64,000 nt of DNA. It comes from Quercus robur (taxonomy: Eukaryota; Streptophyta; Magnoliopsida; Fagales; Fagaceae). The notes under the pieces were generated by a model, which had not been told where the DNA came from, did no database searches, and saw nothing but the letters and a program-made list of their open reading frames with translations. Where the stretch lies: NCBI RefSeq assembly GCF_932294415.1, contig NC_065541.1, forward strand, positions 51,500,290 to 51,564,289. Direction: 5' to 3'. Position 1 is the stretch's first letter. The number at the start of each line of letters is the position of its first letter. Below, piece by piece: positions 22,169 through 33,145 of this stretch. The position numbers were made by a program, and so were the translations under genes.

Positions 22169-24091
22169 TCATCTACTGAATTTGAAGCAATCATGGTACT
22201 CCTTAAGTTGTCCTTGACCCTTCTCATAAGTCATATCCACTAATTTAGCCAGCCTCTCCACATCTTCCCATCTACCCTGCTCTGCATACAAGTCTGATAA
22301 ATACACATAATGGCTAGTATTATGTGGGTCCAATGCAACAAGTTGTTCAACCACAAACTCTGCAATCTCAATAGACCTGTGTGTTAATCTACAACACCCA
22401 AGAAGAACTCCCCAAATTCTTTTATCGGGCTTCACCGGCATTTTTCTTACAAATTCAAGTGCTTCTTCTATCTTTCCATGTCGACTCAGCAAATCCACCA
22501 TGCAAGCATAGTGTGGAAGTTTGGGAGTAATGCCATACTTAGGTTCCATAGAATGAAACCAGCTCCAACCTTCATATTCTAGCCCACATTGACTACAAGC
22601 AGATAATACAGAAATAAAGACAATGTCATTGGGTTTCACCCCACAATCCAACATGTTCGAGAATGTTTTTAGTGCCTCAGGTCCACGCCCATTCATCCCG
22701 TACCCTTTGATCATTGAACTCCAACATATTAAATCTTTGGTGGGGATTTCATCAAAAAGAGCCTTTCCTTGCTTTATCCTTCCCAACTTGCAGTATAAGT
22801 CAATGAGGGCTGAAGTTAAATATGCGTTCAATGTGTACCCAGCTTTTATAACGTGAGCATGGATGCTTTCCCCAAGCTCTTGAGAACCAATTGGGGAACA
22901 TGCTTGTAATAAACTGACAATAGTAATCTCGTTGGGCTTCTTGTTCATTGATTGCATCTGGTTAAGTGTATTGAAAGCATTATGGGGATTCCTGCCTTGA
23001 GCATAAGCTGAAATCATTGCACTCCAAGCTATAAGGTCTTTGTGATTGAGCTGATCAAATATAGTCCTAGCTGACTCCTCCTCACCAAATTTACTGTACA
23101 TTCTTATAAGTACAGTTCCAACTGAAACAAAAGCCAAGAAACCCCGTTTTAGAATGTAACAATGAAATGCCAGCCCAAATTTATGTTCTTCTGCCTGTGA
23201 GGATGCCATAACTATATCCCTGACAATGGGTTCATTCGGTTCAAAGCAAGATAATTGCATCTTTAAGAAAATAGACAATGCCTTTTTTGGATGCTCATTC
23301 TCAATACACCCACGAATTATAGTCCTCCATGATATCGTGTCCCTCTTCCATATATCCTTAAAAACTCGAATTGATGCCTCAAGATTCCTACATTTTGCAT
23401 ACATATCTACAAGTGAATTCTGAACATTTATAAGACAATAAAACACACTTTTTATTGAAAACCCATGTATCTCTTTGCCTAAAGACAAGACACCAAGATC
23501 AGCACAAGCAGGTAGAATGCTTACAATGCTCACATGGTTTGGCTGCACACCATGACATTGCATATCCCTGAAAAACTCCAATGCCTCAAAGTACTGCTCA
23601 TTTCTCACACATGCTGAAACCATTGCACTCCATAAAACTACATCCTTACTAGGTATCTGATGAAATAACTTCGACACAATTCCCATATCATACAAGGAAT
23701 AACAACCAATAAGAGCCGTTAGCACCGACACTTCTGATTCAAACCCCATTTTGATCACCAAAGCATGAACTACCCACATCATACCCTCCCAATCCAATGC
23801 ACCAACAGCCCGTATTACGCTTAATACCGTCACATAATTCGGCCTTTCTTCATTCTCAAGCATCTTTTTGAACAGCTCTACAGCTTCATTTGGCTGGTTT
23901 TTCCTCACCAAACCGGATATCTTAGATGTCCAAGATACTACATTCTCTCTTTGAGCATAAAAACCAACTGGGTCTTCATAAGTATTGTGCAAAGAACTAT
24001 AGTTTACACAATGTATGGAGTTTCTCAAACAAATGTGCCTGTGGGTAATTTTTTCAAACAGTTTGAGTGCATTCCGAGGATGAGTAAACAT
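22169..24091 (-). CDS. PLS-class pentatricopeptide repeat protein, E-type, intronless
   Basis: A 640-residue single-exon protein of the PLS-type PPR family, which binds organelle transcripts and usually guides C-to-U RNA editing. The first 35 residues (MFTHPRNALKLFEKITHRH...) are basic and Ser/Asn-containing with almost no acidic residues, suggesting mitochondrial import. About a dozen repeats follow from residue 50, for example VVSWTSKISGLVRKNQPNEA, VVLWSAMVSACVRNEQYFEA, LIAWSAMISAYAQGRNPHNA and LICWSSMIKGYGMNGRGPEA, in the usual 31/35/36-residue periodicity. An E domain starts near residue 545 (KPDKRIWGVLLGCCRLTHRS, YVYLSDLYAEQGRWEDVERL). The end is unusual: instead of the usual GCSWIE-type E segment it reads VDMTYEKGQGQLKEYHDCFK and stops, with no DYW deaminase. 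It would therefore need a partner DYW protein for editing. A GA microsatellite lies in the 5' flank. Confidence 0.92.
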   Translation of the reverse strand: MFTHPRNALKLFEKITHRHICLRNSIHCVNYSSLHNTYEDPVGFYAQRENVVSWTSKISGLVRKNQPNEAVELFKKMLENEERPNYVTVLSVIRAVGALDWEGMMWVVHALVIKMGFESEVSVLTALIGCYSLYDMGIVSKLFHQIPSKDVVLWSAMVSACVRNEQYFEALEFFRDMQCHGVQPNHVSIVSILPACADLGVLSLGKEIHGFSIKSVFYCLINVQNSLVDMYAKCRNLEASIRVFKDIWKRDTISWRTIIRGCIENEHPKKALSIFLKMQLSCFEPNEPIVRDIVMASSQAEEHKFGLAFHCYILKRGFLAFVSVGTVLIRMYSKFGEEESARTIFDQLNHKDLIAWSAMISAYAQGRNPHNAFNTLNQMQSMNKKPNEITIVSLLQACSPIGSQELGESIHAHVIKAGYTLNAYLTSALIDLYCKLGRIKQGKALFDEIPTKDLICWSSMIKGYGMNGRGPEALKTFSNMLDCGVKPNDIVFISVLSACSQCGLEYEGWSWFHSMEPKYGITPKLPHYACMVDLLSRHGKIEEALEFVRKMPVKPDKRIWGVLLGCCRLTHRSIEIAEFVVEQLVALDPHNTSHYVYLSDLYAEQGRWEDVERLAKLVDMTYEKGQGQLKEYHDCFKFSR

Positions 24092-24202
24092 TAGATAGAG
24101 AACTAACGAGTTTTAGGGTGTGAATTTATCTATGAGAAAAATGAGGGTTTATGCTTTTGGGAACGAAAGAGTAACTGAGTGAGTAAGCTCTGCGTGTGTG
24201 TG

Positions 24203-24231
24203 TGGGAGAGAGAGAGAGAGAGAGAGAGAGA
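24203..24231. repeat. GA microsatellite in the PPR 5' flank
   Basis: A GAGAGA run of about 29 bases lies about 110 bases upstream of the PPR start codon; on the gene's strand it is a CT tract, common in plant 5' UTRs and core promoters. Confidence 0.85.
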
Positions 24232-25890
24232 CTCCCTCTGTTTTTCAAACTATAGTTTAATTGCACCAAGATCTTAAAGCGGAGTGTCGTATTACACAAA
24301 AACTATACGACGTGTCGTATACTATACCTGAGGGGGAGATAAGAACGGTGTGTCGTATTCCTAATTCAAAAAATACAAGATTCGAGGTAGTAGAATTTTA
24401 AACGATGGGGATAGAATCATAGTAGTGGTGGGCTAAAGAGTACAGTGATAATGTCAATTTGTGTGCTAATGTCTGCCACTTTTGGACAAGCAAGAAACAA
24501 AATAGGTTTTGCCCATTTCTTTACATGACTTTATAAGTAGTCATTATTCATTAGATTAATGGAAGATCATGAAGTTTCTTTTGCCCCACAGCCTGGCTTT
24601 TGATAGAAAAGGGTTCATTGTTTTTGTTTTTTTGTTTACTTTTAAGTGCAAATTCCACGACAATATAGCCAAAGGATTTGCATTTGTGGTGTATGTGCTA
24701 TTGTTCAAGGCATTACATTGAAGCCACCTTTTGACATTCAAAGGGAAATGATGTTCCTTTGGATGGCCCATTTGGAAAGTGAGCAATCTTGTGACTAGAA
24801 ATCAATTTTTTTGTATAAATTTGATTATCAAAGTATTCCCTAGTCTTCTAATATAATTATGGTTCAATAGACAACATGACCACCTTAGTTCAATGGGTTT
24901 TAGCACTCAGTTATCATTAATTTTGCTTTTGTAAATTGTTTCTAGATTGCAGCCATGGGTTGCTTTCACTTGCTCCATCTGTTACTAGAAAAGTGAAACA
25001 TTTTGTTACCTATAATTCTTCTTTCTTTCTCTTTTTCACCCACTAGATGAACCACGCGTGCAGCATTGACCCTCGTAATACAAGATTATTGTAACTTGCT
25101 TATGTAGTTGGACCTACAATTTCAAGATTCATGGATGGGGACGAGACACCCATGATCAGTTTATATTATATACTTTTGAAGCCCACATGACTTCATGTCA
25201 TCATTCTAATATATATCTTAATTTAGTTTTTAGAGTGACAATTCATGCTAAACTATGTAAATTTAAATTAATTAGATCTCACATTCTTTTTGATGAAGGC
25301 AACCCAACACCAAACAAATCCTCATTTAAATCAAGTTCGATCTTCTCTAAATTTTCTAATTAAATTAGGGATGTTGCTTTTTTTTTTTTTTTATAAATTC
25401 TTTAATTTGAATTTGAATTTATTTTTACTGATTAATTAAATATGTATCATGAAATTAGAGAGAAACAATGGAAGAAGAATGGAGCCAAAGTAGATTTAGG
25501 GATGCCATGAATATTAACCCTTACTCATCAAAGAGTTTTCTAAAGATTAAAGGCAATCATCTCCACGATACAACTAAGTAGTATTTTATAGATTACAATT
25601 CTAGAGAATTTTGTGAATTTCTTTCAAATGTGTGTAATTCTATTTATTAGGAAAAAAGAAAAAGAAAAACCTTAATATGATTGAATATATATGGGTTAAT
25701 TGAACTTTACCCAATGTGGTTTCACCCGTTAGTGCCTACTCATACTTTAATAAGTGTTAATTTACTCACATAAGGTCACTTCTATTAGACTTCTGTAATC
25801 CATCTTATCACTTTTATTGTTTAAAACAAAAAAAAGATAAATAAATAAATAAAAATAAATGAATATTCAACTTCGGCAACATAACCCCAA

Positions 25891-26093
25891 GGAATTGACT
25901 TAGTGGTTCATAAGGCCTCGTAATATCGATGAGATTCTAAGTTCAAAACAACTTATTAACATCTTGGAGCCACTCCCAAGGAATTCTTTCCTGTAATAAC
26001 CAAGTATGCGTGGGACAGGAGAATCATATACACATAAGGAAATAGCCAAATACTTGAAGACGTCTCAATACTCTCGTTTCAAAAAAAAAAAAA
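25891..26093 (+). repeat. tRNA-derived SINE copy 2
   Basis: Starts GGAATTGACTTAGTGGTTCA (A-box), continues with a B-box-like AAGTTCAAAACAAC, has the family body (TTCTTTCCTGTAATAACC) and ends in an A-run after CTCTCGTTTC. It is the least ambiguous family member together with the copy at 34007. Confidence 0.8.
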
Positions 26094-26766
26094 ATCCAAC
26101 AACATTATTGTTAGGGATAGAGAAAGAGAGAAGGCAAGCCATAATTTGGATCTATGGTAGTACACACGATATACTATAATTAGTGGAGAATAAAATCGAA
26201 CACAAAAATTGGATAGAAGATTTTCATTCCTTGGTGTGGTAGGTTTGATATTGCTACCACACATGACTTCAAAAGTTATTATGATATTGACGAAATGATG
26301 AGGAGCGTTCGTATTAGAAATATTATAACCAAAAAAAAAATGAAAGTTTTTTTTTTTAATAGAATGTAAAAACTTGTTATCACTACAAATCCAAGATATT
26401 ATTAAGAGGGATGAACAAAAATCTTTTCTCTTCTATAGATTTCTTAAGACTTACCAATGAAAAAAAATCGTTGAAAAGTCACTCATGAAGTGACATTTGT
26501 AAAACTCTTAAATTTTGGATCAATTTCTGCATAATTCTCTTAATCTTGCTGGTTCAAGCAATCTATTTAGTAAACCTGAAAAACTTCAAACAAAAAAGTT
26601 GTTCATAACCTTTCGTTCATAATTTCTTTTCAGCAATCACATTTATATATTCTTAATTTATTCTTCATTCTACTATTTCCAATGTGTTAACATATATTTT
26701 GTTGAACTATTTTGTGTATTGCATGGGTTAATGACTAATAAAATTGAAGTTTTAGAGTTATTGGTT

Positions 26767-26768
<2 letters not shown>

Positions 26769-26840
<72 letters not shown>
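26769..26840. repeat. CT microsatellite, about 36 units
   Basis: An uninterrupted CT run of about 72 bases, about 1 kb upstream of the dioxygenase gene. It is likely to be highly length-variable. Confidence 0.95.
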
Positions 26841-26842
<2 letters not shown>

Positions 26843-27216
26843 GGTTACTCTTTTCACCAAAAACTCCCCAAGCCTACATCCTTGGTGACCAAGAAAGAAG
26901 CATGTCTGGTCAAAACTTTTTTCCAAAGAATCCAAGCATAACAGAATATGAAGAAATCTTAATGCTCACCCTACCTCCTTAACAGCCTGTCTTGGCTCCA
27001 TATCACTGCAAATTAAATTAAAATAATTTTATGCTTCCATTGACTTGGTTAACTAAATAATCTAAAATCTAAGTAAACATAGTCAAATCTTATCAGTAGC
27101 CTTTCGTTCATTACATTTAAGTTTCAATATAAACCCTTTTTAAATTAAATGGTTGTGTTTTCTGATGAATCACTTGCATAATTGTCATTTTGGTATAACT
27201 ATATAATTTATATCTG

Positions 27217-27740
27217 CACACCAGCAAATACACACTATAATTTATGCTATTTGCACTGATTTATATGTTGATTTGCATTACTTAATTACTTGGTGTGAAT
27301 TCTCTGATCTTCATTTTAATGTTAACTTTGTATACAAGTTGTAAACTTGTTCTCTCAACTCTCTCTTGTCATCAATGATGTGTGCGCGTGCACACCAGCA
27401 AATAAACACTATAATTTATGCTATTTGCACTGATTTATATGTTGATCTGCATTACTTAATTACTTGGTGTGAATTCTCTGATCTTCATTTTAATGTTAAC
27501 TTTGTATACAAGTTGTAAACTTGTTCTCTCAACTCTCTCTTGTCATCAATGATGTGTGCGCGTGCACACCAGCAAATACACACTATAATTTATGCTATTT
27601 GCACTGATTTATATGTTGATCTGCATTACTTAATTACTTGTTGTGAATTCTCTGATCTTCATTTTAATGTTAACTTTGTATACAAGTTGTAAACTTGTTC
27701 TCTCAACTCTCTCTTGTCATCAATGATGTGTGCGCGTGCA
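27217..27740 (+). repeat. Three tandem copies of a 174-bp promoter repeat
   Basis: Units start CACACCAGCAAATA at 27217, 27391 and 27565, exactly 174 bases apart, and each ends with ATCAATGATGTGTGCGCGTG. The three copies differ at only a handful of positions, so the expansion is recent. The array ends about 40 bases before the TATA box and 108 bases before the start codon of the dioxygenase gene, so any regulatory sites within a unit are present three times. Each unit contains an ACTTGTTCTCTCAACTCTCT stretch and a GTGTGCGCGTGCAC palindrome-like end. Confidence 0.95.
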
Positions 27741-27776
27741 TCTCTCTCTTCTAGTCTTGTTAGGCTCTAGCCAACC

Positions 27777-27792
27777 ATCTATATATATAATA
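27777..27792 (+). promoter_or_regulatory. TATA box of the dioxygenase gene
   Basis: CTATATATATAATAG lies about 60-70 bases upstream of the ATG at 27849, giving a short 5' UTR of about 35-40 bases. No other TATA candidate is as close. Confidence 0.65.
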
Positions 27793-27848
27793 GCCCCAAC
27801 CTAGGTGGACAAACCATACCTTTTAGCTATATTCTACTTCTATACATA

Positions 27849-29010
27849 ATGTCTGAATCCCAAACTTCCATAGAGCTTCCCATCTTAGACATTTCTCAGC
27901 CATTAAACCCATCTTTCCTGTCCTCCCTAGCGGAAGCCTGCAAAAAATGGGGCTTCTTCCACATCATTAATCATGGGATCTCCAAAGATCTTTTTAGCAA
28001 ACTCTATTTGCTCTCAAATGACTTATTCAACCTCCCTTCTGACACTAAACTTAAAGTTGGTCCTTTCTCTTCCATCAAAACATATACTCCTCATTTCATT
28101 GCCTCCCCATACTTCGAGAGCCTTAGAGTTTCTGGACCAAACTTCCTTGACTCTGCTCAAAGTTCTGTCAATGCCCTCTTTGTCCAACAGAATTCTGAAT
28201 TCAGGTAATATATATGTATGGCCAACCCTGAATAGTCTGTTTAGGATCCGGACTCCAAAATTTTGAGACTAAGGCTTGTTGTTGTCGTTGTATATATTAT
28301 AGGAAGACAACCAACCCCTTATATGCTGGTTTCTTTTCTTTTGTGCTAGTTTCTTTGCATTCTAACTTGACCAAGAATTGTCCTTTTCTTAACTATAAGT
28401 TCTTTTTGTTAGTGAGATATTACAGGAATATGGAAGGAAGATGGAAGAATTGTCAAAGAACATTATAAAGGTATTACTGATGAGCTTGAAGGATGGTTTT
28501 GGTAAGAAAGATTATGAATCTGAATTCAAGAATTGTCACGGGTATATGAGAATAAATAACTACTCACCCCCAGAGAGTTTGGAAGTTGAGGTTGAGGGGC
28601 TTGGCATGCACACTGATATGAGTTGTGTAACAATAGTCTATCAAGATGAAATAGGAGGACTTCAAGTGAAATCAAAGGAGGGGAAGTGGATGGACATAAG
28701 GCCATGTGAAGGGACATTGGTGGTGAACATAGGGGACATGTTACAAGCTTGGAGCAATGAGAAGTTCAGGTCATCTGAACATCGTGTAGTATTAAAGCAA
28801 CCGGCAAACCGGTTTTCTCTTGCTTTCTTTTGGTGCTTTGAGGATGAGAAGGTGATCATAGCACCAGATGAAGTGGTAGGAGAAGGAAATGTGAGGCTTT
28901 ACAACCCCTTTGTTTGCTTAGATTACTTGAAATTCAGAGAGAGCAATGAGAGGGGCAAGTTTGAAAAGGTTGGGTTTACAGTTAGAGATTTTGCTGGGAT
29001 TGGACACTAG
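27849..29010 (+). CDS. 2-oxoglutarate/Fe(II)-dependent dioxygenase, GA20-oxidase-like (DOXC)
   Basis: Soluble cytosolic oxygenase that couples oxidation of a small molecule to decarboxylation of 2-oxoglutarate. Two exons, 27849-28204 and 28413-29010, GT-AG intron, 317 residues. The N-terminal DIOX_N region starts IELPILDISQPLNPSFLSSL and includes WGFFHIINHGIS. The C-terminal jelly roll carries the iron ligands His185 and Asp187 (GMHTDMS) and His242 (SSEHRVVL), plus the 2-oxoglutarate-binding Arg252 and Ser254 (NRFSLAFF). All catalytic positions are present, so it is probably active. The usual NYYPPC motif is replaced by INNYSPPE, and the protein is shorter than true gibberellin 20-oxidases (about 370-380 residues). 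It resembles the 'gibberellin 20-oxidase-like' plant group of unknown substrate. Substrate cannot be predicted. The promoter carries a 174-bp triplication. Confidence 0.92.
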
Positions 29011-30764
29011 ATTTGATGGTTGAATATATATAAAGTTTCTTTTAATGTATGTACGTATATTTGATCACTTTTTTCATTAATAATTTATGAAGATATTAAA
29101 GCTGCGACTTATTGTGTAAAATGTTCCAGGCAAGATTCTTTTTGTGCTTTTAAATATGTGATATTACATATTAGTGATCACTGAATTTGTATGTTCCACT
29201 TTTTCCTGTTCTTTTCTTTTATGAGATTGCAGTATTTAAGGAAGGTTGTGTTGAGGAGATCAAATTGGGATTTACTTGAGTTTGGACTTTGGAGAGTTTT
29301 GACATGTAGTTTATAGGTCCAAAGGTTGTACAGTTGGAATTCCAAATTTCCAACACCCCAACTTATGTATTATTTTATATTATTGTTGTATTTATGTACG
29401 TAACACTGAATGGAGATGTAATTAAAGCTATAGCTAAAAGGCATCCAATGTTTATTTCTTAATTTTTGGGAATTTGTAGATTTATGAAAAAAAAAAAGAT
29501 CAGGAACATAAACTCTTGGTTCAGACCATTGGATTTGGACTGGAAGTTTTAGAATGGGAGAGGATCTCAAGCCCATTTTATCCAACCTTTGCCAATTAAT
29601 ACAGCTCACAACATTGAAATAAACAGAGAATTTTAGATCAGGGACTCATGAGCATCCCTTAACTCCACAAAAAAACAAGACCCTATAGAATAGTGATGAT
29701 ACATGTATAATACTGTTTTTTTTTTTTTTTTTTTAAATTTATAAATTCCCATTATTTTAGTTTCTAGTTGAAAAGTTATGTGTGTTGTTGTAACATCCAT
29801 TATTTGAGGAGGAAGTTGAAGTCAAATACATTACTTTTTCTTTTTCGGTTGGTTGTCTGTCATCCCCTAGGTTATTTAAATAGAAGTACCTGGGTTCCTC
29901 ACAATTGGTCTCCCTCAGATTTAATCTTATTCAAATGTGTTGGTAAGACTGAAATAGCCAGCATTAAGCTGCCATGTGATGGGATGTATCGTGTATGTAG
30001 AGCCTGAAACAAAAATTGGTGTTTGTATAATTATTCAGGATACTTACTCTTTAAGTATTTTAGCACACTACAGATATCTTGACACCTTTAGTATAAGATA
30101 ACTAGTCAGAGACTCATGTGATATGTGGGAATAGATAATTATTTTGTAATTGTGGTATAATGTATAATTTGTTCTCTATATTTGTTGAAAATAAATTGTT
30201 CTCCCTAAAAATTAAACAATTTCTATAATTATTTTTCACTTTTCTATCTCTACCAATATATATTTTGGGTGTGTTTGACTAATATTATTCCTTTATGAAG
30301 TGGTTTATATTCTTTGAAATTATGTTATAGTGTACTATGTTTTTTTTTTTGGGTACAATTAGAATTTTCAAATTTTAAATAAATTATTCAAATTTCTCAT
30401 TCTTTTAAAGGTGATAATCATGATAATCAAAACTCATAACAAAATTATTTTTTAATGTTACTCAAATAATTGATAGGCACATTCAAATGCATAGCCAAGA
30501 TTGTGTTTTGCTATAAATTCAAATTCTCACTTGTAAAATAACTATGTATTATCTCAAACAAAAATCAAATGAAAACTATAAGAGGGAGAAAGACTACTTT
30601 TAAAAAAGAACTAAAAATTACAACAACAAAATGTATTAACTCAAAATAGACTTATAAAAAAAAATGATTCATCAACCTTAAAGTGGAGTTGAGAGAGAGA
30701 GAGAGAGAGAATAATCATTTTTATCAGGAGAGAATGTGAGAGAGAATAACAAATTTATAGAAAA
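29011..30764. other. Dioxygenase 3' flank and AT-rich spacer
   Basis: The dioxygenase 3' UTR probably ends after AATAATTTATGAAG near 29080-29095. The rest is AT-rich, with a T-run near 29719-29734 and a GA run near 30690-30710. No gene is supported. Confidence 0.55.
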
Positions 30765-30800
30765 CTAGTATGTAGTCCCGTGCATATGCATAAATACAAT
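30765..30800 (-). mobile_element. Helitron-like 3' end (minus strand)
   Basis: Read on the minus strand the segment is GCATATGCACGGGACTACAT followed by ACTAGT: a CTAG terminus followed by T, as at Helitron 3' ends, preceded by remains of a CCCGTGCA...TGCACGGG stem. The element body would extend to higher coordinates; its 5' TC end was not identified. The stem is eroded, so this is weaker than the copy at 57113. Confidence 0.45.
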
Positions 30801-30914
30801 TAAAAACAATCACAATTATACATTCCTATTAGAAGAATTTCAAATTATACATAGTATTAGCTTATATATTTTTTTAAACCATACATTTCTAAAATATGTA
30901 ATGGTTTCTCATTT

Positions 30915-30950
<36 letters not shown>

Positions 30951-31430
30951 TTTTACCTAATAATTTACTTGCCACAAATATTTAAAAAAATAAATAAATG
31001 AACACATGATGAAACATTGGACTCCAATTGAAATCTAATTTAGAATCTAATTAGATTTGCACTCTTCGATTTTTACACTCAATAATTCCCTTGGAACAAA
31101 TTTGAAAATTAAATGGGAAACTTGTCTCATATAAGTTTTTGAATTTTTGTACTAAGTGAGTTATTGTATCAAGATTCACCAAACCAATACCCAAGGAAAA
31201 AAATCAATAAAATATATGATAGTAACAACAATAGGAAAATTCAAATAAAATTTCGGATTAAATTGTAACAATCTGAATCAAAAGTTCCAGTAGAAAGATA
31301 AGGTAGAGTGATCCACTCCAAGAAGGCAACCAAACTTGCATAAATATAGAATAATAAATCTCTCTCCTAAAAATTTACATTGTTCATAACCTTAACCTTC
31401 ATTGGAAATTTTAAAAACATAGTTACTCAC

Positions 31431-31508
31431 ATCTACCATCCAGACATCTACAACCGGGTCCTTTCCAATTCGCATGAGATTCCATTGATCACTAAGTTCC
31501 TTTGCAGC
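31431..31508 (-). pseudogene. Orphan exon-like segment, unknown protein
   Basis: On the minus strand a 78-base, phase-0 open segment is bounded by a TTTTTGCAG acceptor and a perfect GTGAGT donor. It encodes AAKELSDQWNLMRIGKDP followed by VVDVWMVD, which has normal protein composition. A second acceptor-like site (ATGCAAG near 31333) is followed by a short frame FGCLLGVDHSTLSFYWNF and a stop. I do not recognise the protein. It stands alone among repeats in a Helitron-like region, so it may be a captured gene fragment; it could also be a relic of a lost gene. Confidence 0.4.
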
Positions 31509-31745
31509 CTGCAAAAAGTATGGACGACAGCAGTGCTTTCTTCATTGTTATAAGTGCCAAATCTGAACAAAAAGCCAAATATAAGGGTAGTGAATTTTAA
31601 GCATAATGTGCATCTAATCACATATTAGCAATTTATAACAAATGTAAAGATGCAAACTTTGTAAGTGAATAGTAAACCAAACTCAGTGCCAGAGCCAGGA
31701 AGAAAGCACTTTAATTCGAAACTTAGTGCAAATGTAAAGATGCAA

Positions 31746-32788
31746 GGCCAAAATTGGGAATTAACCATGTTTGTCAAACAATATAATTAGTAGACACTGT
31801 TTTGAAAGTATATTTCATACTAATATCTCGAGTTTAAAAGACTCAATTTAGGACCTATAAATCGAGTCTCAAAGACTCGATTTTCATGTTCTGATCAGAT
31901 TTGAGCTGGTGCTTTTCCACGTGGCGTCCACCTGGAAATCGAGTCTTAGAGACTCGATTTATATCTATAAAACATTTCAAGTGTTTGGAGTACAAAACAT
32001 AGATCAGCCATCAACCACCACCACATACAAGCACAGACCAGCCACTATCAACCCACAAATTCGAGCATTAATCCAACAATTCAACACAAATCCAACCAAA
32101 TCCACCCCCAACAACCACCTAAAATCCAGATTAAAAATAAATAAATAAAAACCCCAAAACCCACCACCCGTTTAGCTTGTTGATCGAGGTTCTCTGCAAG
32201 AAAATCCAAAAACCACGACCTTAAAAGTAGGTATTTTAAAGGGTGGCAGGATCGGTTAGGAGTTTAGGTGACTATGGGTTGATCAGATTGGTGGTTTAGA
32301 GTTTGGGTGGCTGTGGGTTGGCTGGATTAGGTGGTTGTGGGTTGATACCTGGGTCGCGCGGCGTGGGTCTAGTGTGGTGGTGCGGTGGTGGCGTGGTCTG
32401 GCTGGATCAGGCGGCTGTGGGTTCTTTGGCTTCTGGTCAGGTCTGCGTGGTGGTGTGGGGGTTTACTCTGGTCTGATGAGAAGGTGGGGTGGGGGTTGGG
32501 TGGGGGGAATGGTTTGTACATGAGAGAGCTGAACATGTGTGTAAGGAGGTTGAATATGCAGGGTTAAAAGGGCTTATAAATCGAGTCTTAGAGACTTGAT
32601 TTTCAGGTGAACACCTCGTGAAAAAAATGCCAAATCAGACGTAATCAGAACACTAAAACCAAGTCTTTGAAACTCGATTTATAAGCCCTAAATCAAGTCT
32701 TTTAAACTTGAGATATTAGTAAAAAATATAGTTTTGTAACCTACTAATTATATTGTTTGGCAAACAGGTTTAATTCCCAATTTTGGCC
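31746..32788. mobile_element. MULE-like non-autonomous element with about 220-bp inverted termini
   Basis: GGCCAAAATTGGGAATTAA at the left and its complement at the right begin terminal inverted repeats that align over about 220 bases (31746-31970 and 32570-32788) with moderate divergence. Within the arms the palindrome-like motif AAATCGAGTCT...AGACTCGATTT occurs about six times. The interior is strand-asymmetric: C/A-rich at 31990-32160 and G/T-rich at 32230-32520. Open frames there (31909-32148, 32335-32523) follow this composition and are not credible proteins. Long TIRs without transposase suggest a Mutator-like MITE. I could not fix a 9-base target duplication. Confidence 0.75.
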
Positions 32789-33106
32789 AAACTCTGGCTC
32801 TGCTATCTTTTTGGAAATTCCTTGCATCCACCTTTTTTTTCTTCTTTTTTTATTGAATAGTAAACTCAATGCATTTCATCCCTATAAAAATAGTCACATG
32901 TTACCATCCTAATGGCTGGATGCAATGTACCCAAACCAAGTTCTTATTGTAATCTCTTTGGTTTTCGCGTTTAGCAACAAAATTAAGAAAACTTAATTGA
33001 TACAATAACTCACTTAACACAAAAATTCAAAAACTTTTATGAGACACGTGGCACAAAATTGGAACTCTAATTTAGAATTTTAATTTGACTTTCTCTCAGT
33101 TTCACC

Positions 33107-33145
<39 letters not shown>

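Larger units (their letters stand above)
24232..27216. other. Spacer between the divergent PPR and dioxygenase genes
   Basis: Contains three copies of GTGTCGTAT (24284-24292, 24312-24320, 24350-24358) upstream of the PPR gene, a SINE at 25891, and a long CT microsatellite at 26769-26840. A short frame near 26840-26935 is open only because it adjoins that microsatellite. No protein-coding gene is supported. Confidence 0.6.
31110..33060. repeat. Inverted pair of about 70-bp repeats flanking the MULE-like element
   Basis: TAAGTTTTTGAATTTTTGT with AAGTGAGTTATTGTATCAA near 31131-31176 recurs in reverse complement near 32996-33045 (TTGATACAATAACTCACTT with ACAAAAATTCAAAAACTT). The pair brackets the orphan exon and the MULE-like element, and probably represents two Helitron-like copies in opposite orientation. 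Confidence 0.6.

Noticed and set aside
26735-26935. Antisense frame ending in a long Arg-Glu repeat
   Set aside because: The repeat is the translated CT microsatellite; the short remaining part has no recognised similarity or splice support.
27217-27740. Tandem repeats considered as a CRISPR-like or satellite array
   Set aside because: Units are contiguous 174-bp copies without spacers in a plant promoter; only three units, so it is a local triplication.
31909-32523. Open frames of 60-79 codons, including a Trp/Gly-rich one
   Set aside because: They follow the C/A-rich and G/T-rich composition of the MULE-like element interior and lack protein-like features.
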